From an uncultured Erysipelotrichaceae bacterium (GTDB lineage: Bacteria; Bacillota_I; Bacilli_A; Erysipelotrichales; Erysipelotrichaceae), in assembly GCA_937900565.1 (NCBI GenBank), contig CALCFG010000107.1:1-23958 (forward strand): a DNA stretch of 23,958 bases, read 5' to 3'. Shown in pieces: positions 7,869 to 14,682 of the stretch (position 1 is its first letter; each line of letters opens with the position of its first letter). Made by a program: the position numbers and the translations under genes. A model generated the notes under the pieces. That model did not search any database. It saw only the letters and a list, made by a program, of their open reading frames with translations, and was not told the DNA's origin.

Positions 7869-9014
7869 ATGATTATTCAATCAAAACGCGTTTGGGTTGG
7901 ATCACAATTTAGCCCAATGCAAATTGAAGTAAACGATGGAAAAATTACCGCTTTTTATGCTTATGGAGAAAAAAGCTGTGACGCAGATTATGGAGATCAA
8001 CGTATAGTACCGGGATTTATTGATGTGCATACCCATGGTGCTTATGGATTTGATACCAATGATGCAAATCCCGAAGGATTACGTAATTGGATGCGTAACA
8101 TTACTGAGGAAGGTGTAACTGGTATTTGTCCGACAACAATTACCCAAAGCCATGAAGTATTAAGCAACGCGGTTAAAAATGTTGCTAATGTAGTTAAAGA
8201 AGGTTATGAAGGTGCTGAAATTTTAGGTATTCACTTCGAAGGACCTTACTTAGATATGGTTAAAAAAGGTGCCCAACCCGAACAATATATTGTTAAAGGT
8301 ACTATTGAAGAGTTTAAACAATATCAAGATGATGCTAATGGATTAATTAAAATTGTGACAATGGCATGTGAACATGATAACAATTTTGAATTAACGCGTT
8401 ATTTAGCAAATACCGGTGTACGTGTTTCCATGGGACATTCCGCTTCCGATTATAATACCGCTTTATTGGCAGTAGCCAATGGTGCAGCTGGTTTAACACA
8501 TACCCACAATGGCATGAGTAATTACACGCACCGTGGTGGTGATGGCGGATTAGTCAATGTGGCTTTACGTTTCAAAGATACGTTTGCTGAAATCATTTGT
8601 GATGGTCATCACGTATCTTGGGCAGCATTAAATACATTCTTTACTTGCAAAGCCAACGGAACGGGAATTATTGTAACTGACTCATTGTTAGCAAAAGGTT
8701 TACCAACAGGTACACACTTTATGTTCGGTGGCAATGAAACAGAAATTTGGGAAGATGGTACAGCTCACGTTTGTGCCACTCAAGGCTTAGCTGGTTCAAC
8801 ATTAAAAGTTAATCAAGGATTACGTAATTTAGTGGAATATGCCAATGTACCATTTGATGTAGCATTGGATGCATGTACATATAATCCTGCCCGTTACTTA
8901 GGTGTGGATGATCGCAAAGGTCGTTTACATGTAGGATACGATGCCGATATCGTTGTCTTAGCTGACAATTATGATGTTGTGCAAACTTATGCAAAAGGGA
9001 TTGCGCAAAAATAA
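7869..9014 (+). CDS. nagA: N-acetylglucosamine-6-phosphate deacetylase
   Basis: A 381-residue cytoplasmic amidohydrolase that removes acetate from GlcNAc-6-P to give glucosamine-6-P, the substrate of NagB (encoded at 22161-22892). It has a TIM-barrel amidohydrolase fold with HTH (His54, His56), the metal ligand Glu124 in HFEGPYL, His190 in SMGHSASDY, His211 in THTHNGMS, CDGHHVS near 244-250 and the catalytic Asp271 in VTDSL. Length is normal for the family. Start ATG 7869 has AAGGAGG upstream. It is transcribed alone, divergent from the LtaS-like operon and followed by its own terminator. Confidence 0.96.
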   Translation: MIIQSKRVWVGSQFSPMQIEVNDGKITAFYAYGEKSCDADYGDQRIVPGFIDVHTHGAYGFDTNDANPEGLRNWMRNITEEGVTGICPTTITQSHEVLSNAVKNVANVVKEGYEGAEILGIHFEGPYLDMVKKGAQPEQYIVKGTIEEFKQYQDDANGLIKIVTMACEHDNNFELTRYLANTGVRVSMGHSASDYNTALLAVANGAAGLTHTHNGMSNYTHRGGDGGLVNVALRFKDTFAEIICDGHHVSWAALNTFFTCKANGTGIIVTDSLLAKGLPTGTHFMFGGNETEIWEDGTAHVCATQGLAGSTLKVNQGLRNLVEYANVPFDVALDACTYNPARYLGVDDRKGRLHVGYDADIVVLADNYDVVQTYAKGIAQK

Positions 9015-9025
9015 TTAATCTTATC

Positions 9026-9061
9026 AAAAGAATTTCCAGCCTAACTGGGAATTCTTTTTTT
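9026..9061 (+). terminator. Rho-independent terminator of nagA
   Basis: Stem AAAAGAATTTCCAG (9026-9039) / CTGGGAATTCTTTT (9045-9058) with one G-U pair and loop CCTAA, followed by a T-run. Confidence 0.9.
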
Positions 9062-9070
9062 AAATTTATA

Positions 9071-9141
9071 ATTAGATGATTATCTAATATTGACATTAGA
9101 TTATTCGAGTATATAATTAGAGCTGTTAGATTGATATCTAA
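9071..9141 (+). promoter_or_regulatory. Operator-flanked promoter of the MFS/ArsR operon
   Basis: The promoter has perfect consensus boxes, TTGACA (9090-9095) and TATAAT (9112-9117), with a 16-bp spacer. Just upstream lies the inverted repeat ATTAGAT-GATT-ATCTAAT (9071-9088). Just downstream lies TTAGAT-TGAT-ATCTAA (9126-9141). A further ATTAGAT half-site (9095-9101) sits in the spacer. ArsR-type repressors bind inverted repeats of this kind, and the second gene of the operon encodes an ArsR-type domain, so autorepression is the natural inference. A strong promoter held shut by flanking operators fits an inducible efflux system. Confidence 0.8.
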
Positions 9142-9156
9142 TTAGGAGATTTGATT

Positions 9157-10380
9157 ATGTACAAACAAATAATTCGTAACAAAAATTTTATGACATTGCA
9201 AATTGCTAACGCTGTGAATCGTTTAGGTGATTCATTGGATGCCATTGCATTATCATGGCTAGTTTATCAAATTAGCCAAAGTGCCAGTAGCAGTGCAATT
9301 AATTTTGCCATTAACTACTTACCAACAGTTATATTGCAACCATTAATGGGCGCTTATGTGGCAAAGTTAAACAAACAAAAAGTAATGGTAATATCCGATT
9401 TTATTAGAGGATGTGTTGTTGCTTTTCTAGCGTTAAATGTCGTTAATGGCACAGTAAATACGGTAATGATTTATGCATGTACATTTATGTTATCGTTAGT
9501 TGAAACATTACGTTTACCAGCATCCAATGCCATAATTCCATTTATAATCAATTCCAACGATTACAGTATTGCTTTACCATTATCGGGAACTGTGAACAGA
9601 GTATGTGAATTAATTGGAGCTGCAGTTGGTGGAATTATCGTTTCATTTGTTGGTGTATCAATGGCTATACTCATTGATGCTGCATCATTTTTTATCAGTG
9701 GTTTATGTATAGCTTTAATGAAAGTCAATGAAACAATTAGTGATAGCGTACAAAATGCATCCTTTAAACAAAACTTTAAAGAAGGCATTCATTACGTACT
9801 GAACAGTAAATTTATCTTAATTCTTACGCTAATGGCGTCATTTGCCAATCTAATGCTCGTTCCATTAAATGCGTTAGAATCTGCATTTATTAGTATTTAT
9901 TATCATGGTAATGCAATATTTTTATCCATTATGAGTATCTGTGTCACATTGGGCAGTTTAATTGGTGGACTTATTTATCCTTTGATTAAAGGTAAACTTT
10001 CCAATAAATTCTTATGTTTAAGTATATTTGCTGTTTGTGGATTCTATTATATTGCCTTAGTAGCTTCTGGATTATTGGATCAACCATTAATATATATCGG
10101 TGTGGGATTATCCAGCATTATTTGTGGGTTAGTAGTTGCTGCCGCAAGTTGTCATTTATCAGTGCTAATTATGGAAAATACAGACGCCAATTATTTATCT
10201 CGAGTGGGTGCATTAAATAATGCAATGGGCACAGCATTTATGCCGTTAGGTTCATTTATTATTGCCATTATTGCCAAGTATGTAAATGTCGTCACACTCT
10301 TTACCAGTTTTGGTATAATGACTCTAGTTATCAGTATCTTGGCTTATTTTAGTCATCACTTGGAGTTATTAAATGAATAA
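9157..10380 (+). CDS. Major facilitator superfamily transporter (probable efflux)
   Basis: A 407-residue protein with about 12 hydrophobic segments. It carries an N-terminal pattern (NRLGDSLDAIALSWLVYQIS) and a loop (PLMGAYVAKLNKQKVMVISD) like those of MFS drug exporters of the macrolide-efflux type. The substrate is not evident. The open frame extends to a TTG at 9151, but ATG 9157 has AGGAGA ending 7 nt upstream and is preferred. It overlaps the regulator gene by 8 bp, so the two are translated together. Expression is probably repressed by that regulator at the operators at 9071-9141. A role in resistance to a small toxic compound is inference from this arrangement. Confidence 0.85.
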   Translation: MYKQIIRNKNFMTLQIANAVNRLGDSLDAIALSWLVYQISQSASSSAINFAINYLPTVILQPLMGAYVAKLNKQKVMVISDFIRGCVVAFLALNVVNGTVNTVMIYACTFMLSLVETLRLPASNAIIPFIINSNDYSIALPLSGTVNRVCELIGAAVGGIIVSFVGVSMAILIDAASFFISGLCIALMKVNETISDSVQNASFKQNFKEGIHYVLNSKFILILTLMASFANLMLVPLNALESAFISIYYHGNAIFLSIMSICVTLGSLIGGLIYPLIKGKLSNKFLCLSIFAVCGFYYIALVASGLLDQPLIYIGVGLSSIICGLVVAAASCHLSVLIMENTDANYLSRVGALNNAMGTAFMPLGSFIIAIIAKYVNVVTLFTSFGIMTLVISILAYFSHHLELLNE

Positions 10381-11404
10381 AATTAGTTATTATAATCATC
10401 CCTTATATGTCAATGAAGCATTATATTTATTATCTTACTTTGCTAATGATGAAAATATCACATTGGATGCCCCTAAGTTTGTACGTGCTAATTGTGATGC
10501 GCATGCCTATATCGATTCCTTAATGGCATTAAAACAAACGGTGCATCTAAAAAGTTTAGCGTATTTTAAGTACAACGCTCCCACACAATTAAGCATTGGT
10601 TATTGTTTGTTTTGTTTTCTTTCAGCCTTTGAGTTACAAGAAAGTAACGCCAAAGAAAAATTAGCGAAAACAATTGATACATTAATACATGGTAATGTAA
10701 GTGATATATCCTTTACCAACTGTTTAGAAATCTATCCGGGGAATGAAGTTAAGTTTATCGATAAATTTTTATCATTAAATATATCCAATGATTTTAAAGT
10801 CGAACTATTAAAACATTTACTTCATCCCCAAGCTACCTTGGATCTTATTTGGGAAGATATCAATGCATTAATTCCTTATTTAAAAAAGATATATCAACAC
10901 TACAATACACAGGATCAATTAACGTATTATACAAAAGATAAAATTAATAACTTGGTTGGTTCTACCTATCAAAATAAAAGTGGGGAATGTGTTGTTATTC
11001 CAAGTCTAACCCATCCTACCCGTCTTGCATTAAATATAGGTGATGAAAATCCAAGAAAACAAAATCCAATTACTTTCCTTGTAGGAGTGCTCTTGGATAA
11101 TGAAAAAATCGAAGATTCCAGTTATCAAAATGACGATTTGGAGCAAAAGTTGAGTTACTTTTTAAAAGCAATCAACGATCCTTCAAAAATGAAAATCATC
11201 GATTTATTAAAACATAAAGATATGTACGGCGCCCAAATTGCGCAATCCTTAAATTTAACAACACCGACCGTATCCCATCACATGGATACCTTGTTAAATT
11301 CCGGAATAGTAAGCGCCCGCAAAGAAAATAATCGCATGAATTATCGCTACAATAAAGATAAGTGCAACGAATTAATGACTTATTTAAAAGATAAACTGAA
11401 TTAA
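10373..11404 (+). CDS. ArsR-type winged-helix regulator with long N-terminal domain
   Basis: A 343-residue protein. The C-terminal 80 or so residues (about 258-343) form an ArsR-like winged helix: NDPSKMKIIDLLKHKDMYGAQIAQSLNLT, then the recognition helix TPTVSHHMDTLLNSG and the wing RKENNRMNYRY. The first 250 residues are of a type I do not recognise. They are largely helical, with no membrane segment and no cysteine cluster of the classical metal-sensing kind. They probably bind the inducer. The ATG overlaps the end of the MFS gene by 8 bp (ATGAATAA). Most ArsR proteins are about 100 residues, so this is an unusually long member. Autorepression through the upstream inverted repeats is likely. 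Confidence 0.8.
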   Translation: MNKISYYNHPLYVNEALYLLSYFANDENITLDAPKFVRANCDAHAYIDSLMALKQTVHLKSLAYFKYNAPTQLSIGYCLFCFLSAFELQESNAKEKLAKTIDTLIHGNVSDISFTNCLEIYPGNEVKFIDKFLSLNISNDFKVELLKHLLHPQATLDLIWEDINALIPYLKKIYQHYNTQDQLTYYTKDKINNLVGSTYQNKSGECVVIPSLTHPTRLALNIGDENPRKQNPITFLVGVLLDNEKIEDSSYQNDDLEQKLSYFLKAINDPSKMKIIDLLKHKDMYGAQIAQSLNLTTPTVSHHMDTLLNSGIVSARKENNRMNYRYNKDKCNELMTYLKDKLN

Positions 11405-11405
11405 A

Positions 11406-11440
11406 AAAAAGCATTGGATTTTCAGTATCCTATGCTTTTT
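11406..11440. terminator. Bidirectional Rho-independent terminator
   Basis: Arms AAAAAGCATTGGAT (11406-11419) and ATCCTATGCTTTTT (11427-11440), with one mismatch and a 7-nt loop, A-tract on one side and T-tract on the other. It lies between converging genes. The stop codon of the minus-strand gene (11439-11441) overlaps its edge. Confidence 0.85.
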
Positions 11441-11852
11441 ATGTTAATGAAATAATCCAACGCTTTAATAATTGCGTGAAACGAACAAATTGATTTTGTA
11501 TTGTTTCTGGTACCAAATGAAATAACGATGTCACAAAATAATCTAATATCGATACAAATGGTTCCAACAAAAATAAACCCATAAACAATACAATTAATAA
11601 CATAACAATAAACGCAATAAATTCTTTCTTACGTATAGATAATACCATCCAAACAATTCCAATAATCGCAAATAAGCATCCCATAACTAACGCAAGAAAC
11701 ATAACGATGGCTTCACGAAATGGGTATTGATTCATTAAGTCTAAACTCAAATCATAATATTCGAAAACTGCATGCGAAAAAACAGCAAAGCAAATCGACT
11801 CTACCACCATTAAAATAATATTGGATTTTCTAAAAAATATTTCCTTTTTCAT
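11439..11852 (-). CDS. Small membrane protein of unknown function
   Basis: About 137 residues with three hydrophobic segments: near residues 10-30 (NIILMVVESICFAVFSHAVF), 45-70 (EAIVMFLALVMGCLFAIIGIVWMV) and 75-100 (FIAFIVMLLIVLFMGLFLL), then an amphipathic C-terminal helix ending KRWIISLT. I do not recognise a family. The frame is open up to 11984, but that extension overlaps ptsH and is lysine- and serine-rich. ATG 11852 (MKKEIFF) is the sensible start, though no Shine-Dalgarno sequence is visible. It lies right after the ptsH terminator, so it depends on read-through or an unseen promoter. Confidence 0.55.
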   Translation of the reverse strand: MKKEIFFRKSNIILMVVESICFAVFSHAVFEYYDLSLDLMNQYPFREAIVMFLALVMGCLFAIIGIVWMVLSIRKKEFIAFIVMLLIVLFMGLFLLEPFVSILDYFVTSLFHLVPETIQNQFVRFTQLLKRWIISLT

Positions 11853-11860
11853 AAACAACA

Positions 11861-11883
11861 AAAAAGAGCTTAACAGCTCTTTT
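11861..11883 (-). terminator. Rho-independent terminator of ptsH
   Basis: A perfect 9-bp stem AAAAGAGCT (11862-11870) / AGCTCTTTT (11875-11883) with a 4-nt loop. On the minus strand it is followed by a T-run, 15 nt after the ptsH stop codon and just before the small membrane-protein gene. Confidence 0.85.
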
Positions 11884-11898
11884 CCCATTTTACAAGAA

Positions 11899-12165
11899 CT
11901 ACCCTGTAACTTTTTGTGTACGAAGAACTTCTTCGATTGTTTTGATAGCTTCTTCTTCGTCGTCACCTTCGCAAGTGATTTCAATTTCAGAATTGGTAGG
12001 GATACCTAATGACATAACACCCATGATAGATTTCATATTTACTGTGCGTCCATTATAAGCAACTTTAACTTCACATTTAAATTTGCTTGCAGCATTAACT
12101 GCTACTGTTGCTGGACGAGCATGTAAACCAACTGGGTCAATCACTGTAACCTTTACTTGTTGCAT
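11899..12165 (-). CDS. ptsH: HPr, phosphocarrier protein of the PTS
   Basis: An 88-residue cytoplasmic phosphocarrier. The active-site His15 lies in GLHARPAT and receives phosphate from EI-P. The regulatory Ser46 lies in NMKSIMGVMSLGI and is the target of HPr kinase in Bacillota, where HPr-Ser-P works with CcpA in carbon catabolite control. Both sites are intact. ATG 12165 follows a strong AAGGAGG. No ptsI (EI) lies next to it, so here ptsH is separated from its usual partner. A terminator follows directly. Confidence 0.97.
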   Translation of the reverse strand: MQQVKVTVIDPVGLHARPATVAVNAASKFKCEVKVAYNGRTVNMKSIMGVMSLGIPTNSEIEITCEGDDEEEAIKTIEEVLRTQKVTG

Positions 12166-12194
12166 ACTTAAAAATTCCTCCTTGAATATAAAGA

Positions 12195-12223
12195 AATATT
12201 ACCACAACTAAAGCGGCTACACA
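12195..12223 (-). promoter_or_regulatory. Candidate promoter of ptsH
   Basis: On the minus strand TTGTGT (12218-12223), a 17-bp spacer, then TAATAT (12195-12200). This lies upstream of the AAGGAGG ribosome binding site of ptsH, in the 139-bp gap after rlmH. No terminator for rlmH is obvious in this gap. Confidence 0.45.
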
Positions 12224-12304
12224 ATAAAAATGTACTTCCTAATGTGGTTTGTATCAACAAAAGTTCCTTTTACTTGGCATTGAATTACATATGAATATTT
12301 ATCA

Positions 12305-12784
12305 TTACTTATGATATTTACGGTTGTTTTGAATCATATACATTCGATATATTTGTTCTATAACTAATAATCGAGTCATTGTGTGTAAAAAAGTACATTC
12401 ACTTAAACTCCAGCGTACATTGGCTCTATCTATTATAGCTTGTCCATAACCATAAGAGCCTGCAATTACAAAACGTAACCGTCCTTTATAATTCATATTG
12501 GCTGTTTCCAACCATGTTACTAACGTTTCACTTTTAACTTGTTTGCCATGTAAATCCACTAAGACAACAAAATCATCATTACTAATTTTATCCAATAGTC
12601 TTATCGCTTCTTCATCCTTAGCTTGTTCAATACTTGCCAGATCATCTTCATTTTTAACAATACTAGCTGTTACTTCTTTAACGGTAAAACTTTTATCAAT
12701 ATGGCGAATCTTATCGCAATAATCATCGATAAGTTTTGCTAATAGTTTTTCTTTAATTTTGCCAACACATATTAACTCACTCAT
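12305..12784 (-). CDS. rlmH: 23S rRNA (pseudouridine1915-N3)-methyltransferase RlmH
   Basis: A 159-residue SPOUT-class methyltransferase that modifies pseudouridine 1915 in helix 69 of 23S rRNA using SAM. The knotted C-terminal half shows LRFVIAGSYGYG, then WSLSECTFLHTMTRLLVIEQIYR and the family ending KYHK. The usual IGG of the SAM-binding turn reads IAG here, and LSLSxMTxPH reads WSLSECTFLH, mild departures from the family pattern. Its start overlaps the stop of the HtrA-like gene by 4 bp (ATGA). The order walJ-htrA-rlmH is conserved in many Bacillota. GGAG lies 8 nt before the ATG. Confidence 0.93.
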   Translation of the reverse strand: MSELICVGKIKEKLLAKLIDDYCDKIRHIDKSFTVKEVTASIVKNEDDLASIEQAKDEEAIRLLDKISNDDFVVLVDLHGKQVKSETLVTWLETANMNYKGRLRFVIAGSYGYGQAIIDRANVRWSLSECTFLHTMTRLLVIEQIYRMYMIQNNRKYHK

Positions 12785-13869
12785 CTTACTAACTCCAAAG
12801 ATACACTATTGGATTCATTATTACGAATATAAGTAATGCTTAAACTGGATTGATCATCATTAACATATAATGCTTTACGATAATCCGCTAATGAATTTAT
12901 TGATTTATTGCCTATTGAAGTAATGACATCCCCAACTTGCAATCCAACCAAAGAGCCACTAAGTTGTTCATTGACGCCAGTAACATACATTCCTTGATTC
13001 ATATCCAAATCAATTCCTAAATAAGAGCGCTGATAAGTAGTTAATGATGCAATATCAATGACATTAATACCTAATAATGCTCGAGTAACTGAACCTTTTT
13101 CTTTTAATTGATGCCCGATAACCAACGCTTCATCACTTGGAATCGCAACACTTAATGAACCCGCACTTAAACCTAATGTATTTGCGAGCCGAGAAGACGC
13201 AATACCAACCAATTCACCTTTTAAATTAATCATGGCACCACCCGTATTGAATGTACTTACATTAGCATCACTTTGCACCGTCAATACTTGCCAATCGTTG
13301 ATTTCATCTCCATTTAAATCCATATCAATCATCGTTGCAACATGACTAATAATTCCTAATGCTGCATTATTTGAAATATTTAACGGCGAAGAACCAATCA
13401 CAGCGACAAACTGACCTAACTTTAAAGATTGGGATGAACTAATGTCGATCACAGGAACATTAAAATCAACACTTGCTTGAACCAAACCCAAATCACTGGC
13501 AGTATCACTGCCTAAAATATTAGCAGATAAAGTTTGCCCATTGGCAAATAAAACTTCCACTGTTTCTGCATTATTAATTATGGCTGCATTGGTAATAATA
13601 TCCACTAATCCTTCACTTTGATTCACAATCACACCAGATCCATAACTGTAAATCCCTTGCTTATTCGTTTTTATTGCAACAACAGATTTACTTGCTTTTT
13701 CAATTGCTTGTGATAATTCACTGCTAAATTCAGTAATATTGGTATTAATGACATTGGTTTCAACGGAAGAACCATTGGTTTGATTTAGATAAAGATTAAA
13801 CACAAATCCTACCAAACCAATATTAATCATTAATGAGATAACAATTGCAAATTTATAAAACTTACGCAT
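12781..13869 (-). CDS. HtrA-like protein (S1C peptidase fold plus PDZ), apparently catalytically inactive
   Basis: A 362-residue membrane-anchored protein: N-terminal membrane segment (about 6-28), a trypsin-like HtrA domain (about 60-255) and one PDZ domain (about 262-360). Alignment by eye to HtrA motifs puts Ala96 (TNAAI versus TNNHV) at the catalytic His and Thr209 (FNTGGA versus GNSGGA) at the nucleophilic Ser. The oxyanion-hole Gly of GNSGG is Phe207. Only the Asp (Asp126, SDLGLV) remains. The fold and PDZ look intact, so a binding or chaperone role is more likely than proteolysis. ATG 13869 is chosen because AAGGAGG precedes it; a frame from 13893 would run further into walJ. It overlaps walJ by 8 bp and rlmH by 4 bp. 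Confidence 0.85.
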   Translation of the reverse strand: MRKFYKFAIVISLMINIGLVGFVFNLYLNQTNGSSVETNVINTNITEFSSELSQAIEKASKSVVAIKTNKQGIYSYGSGVIVNQSEGLVDIITNAAIINNAETVEVLFANGQTLSANILGSDTASDLGLVQASVDFNVPVIDISSSQSLKLGQFVAVIGSSPLNISNNAALGIISHVATMIDMDLNGDEINDWQVLTVQSDANVSTFNTGGAMINLKGELVGIASSRLANTLGLSAGSLSVAIPSDEALVIGHQLKEKGSVTRALLGINVIDIASLTTYQRSYLGIDLDMNQGMYVTGVNEQLSGSLVGLQVGDVITSIGNKSINSLADYRKALYVNDDQSSLSITYIRNNESNSVSLELVR

Positions 13870-14590
13870 TAGCTCCTCCTTCCATAATTTCATCTTGTTT
13901 TAATACAGTAATGGGTATATTCCATCCTTTATCATTTAAATAATCATGATTAACTTGATACGCCAATAATGCATTATTGGCTTGTTGCGATATATGGGCT
14001 AAATAAATCTGTTGTGTATTATTACCAACCATCTGACTTAAATAATACGCACAATCCTGGTTATTTAAATGCCCACTATCCCCTAATATTCTTGATTTTA
14101 AGACATACGGACGATTGGTTGCCATTAGTAAATCTATATCATGATTACTTTCAATAATATAATATGTACAATTCTTACCAATATCTAATACCGATGTAGG
14201 AATATACCCTGTATCGGTACAATAAAATACTTTTTCTGCATCATTTTCAATTAAATACCCACATGTATTGGGTGCATCGTGACTTAATGCAAACGGGGTA
14301 ATCGTTAATTGATTAATCTTGAATGATTCCATATTATTACAACAATAATCCGGTTTTAATTGTGCATCCAATGCATAGCTGCAAATATCTTTAAAATAAT
14401 TTTTACATTTAATATGATCGCTATGCCCATGAGTTAATAGTAAGCCATCAATTGTATCAATATGATACAAACTTCTTGCTTTTCTAATCATTTTAATCCC
14501 CATACCACAATCCAACATTATTGAAGTATTTTGATCTTGTATAAAAAAACAATTCCCTTTAGAACCTGAACCGACGCTAATAATTTTCAT
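13862..14590 (-). CDS. walJ: WalJ/YycJ metallo-beta-lactamase-fold protein
   Basis: A 242-residue cytoplasmic metallo-hydrolase. The opening ISVGSGSKGNCFFI, the metal motif THGHSDH (His54, His56, Asp58, His59), YCTDTGYIP, the characteristic ESNHD and GDSGHLNN are those of YycJ/WalJ. Family members are linked to the WalRK cell-wall regulon and are suggested to have nuclease activity tied to replication and division; walR and walK are not in this window. First gene of walJ-htrA-rlmH. ATG 14590 has no Shine-Dalgarno sequence, and TAAAAT lies exactly 7 nt upstream, so a leaderless message is possible. Confidence 0.92.
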   Translation of the reverse strand: MKIISVGSGSKGNCFFIQDQNTSIMLDCGMGIKMIRKARSLYHIDTIDGLLLTHGHSDHIKCKNYFKDICSYALDAQLKPDYCCNNMESFKINQLTITPFALSHDAPNTCGYLIENDAEKVFYCTDTGYIPTSVLDIGKNCTYYIIESNHDIDLLMATNRPYVLKSRILGDSGHLNNQDCAYYLSQMVGNNTQQIYLAHISQQANNALLAYQVNHDYLNDKGWNIPITVLKQDEIMEGGANA

Positions 14591-14597
14591 AGTTAAT

Positions 14598-14603
14598 ATT
14601 TTA
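14598..14603 (-). promoter_or_regulatory. Candidate -10 element 7 nt before the walJ start codon
   Basis: TAAAAT on the minus strand, then 7 nt, then ATG 14590. There is no ribosome binding site in between and no good -35 box. It lies downstream of the terminator of the preceding operon, so a new promoter is needed here. Confidence 0.4.
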
Positions 14604-14635
14604 CAACATATTTATTGAAACCCTAATTAAATGCA

Positions 14636-14667
14636 AAAAGTTGCAATGGGGTTCCATTACAACTTTT
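14636..14667 (-). terminator. Terminator of the rplI-dnaB-M23 transcript
   Basis: Arms AAAAGTTGCAATGG (14636-14649) and CCATTACAACTTTT (14654-14667) with a 4-nt loop and one mismatch (G-U in the minus-strand RNA), ending in a T-run on the minus strand. It lies 15 bp after the peptidase stop codon and separates this operon from walJ. Confidence 0.88.
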
Positions 14668-14682
14668 ATATTTCTTTTAACA

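Noticed and set aside
8809..9096. 95-codon open frame on the minus strand
   Set aside because: It is antisense to the end of nagA, has no ribosome site and resembles no protein. It is a shadow of the coding frame.
11853..11984. Longer version of the small membrane protein beginning at 11984
   Set aside because: It would overlap ptsH for 86 bp and run through the ptsH terminator. The extra residues are the out-of-frame translation of HPr codons and the hairpin.
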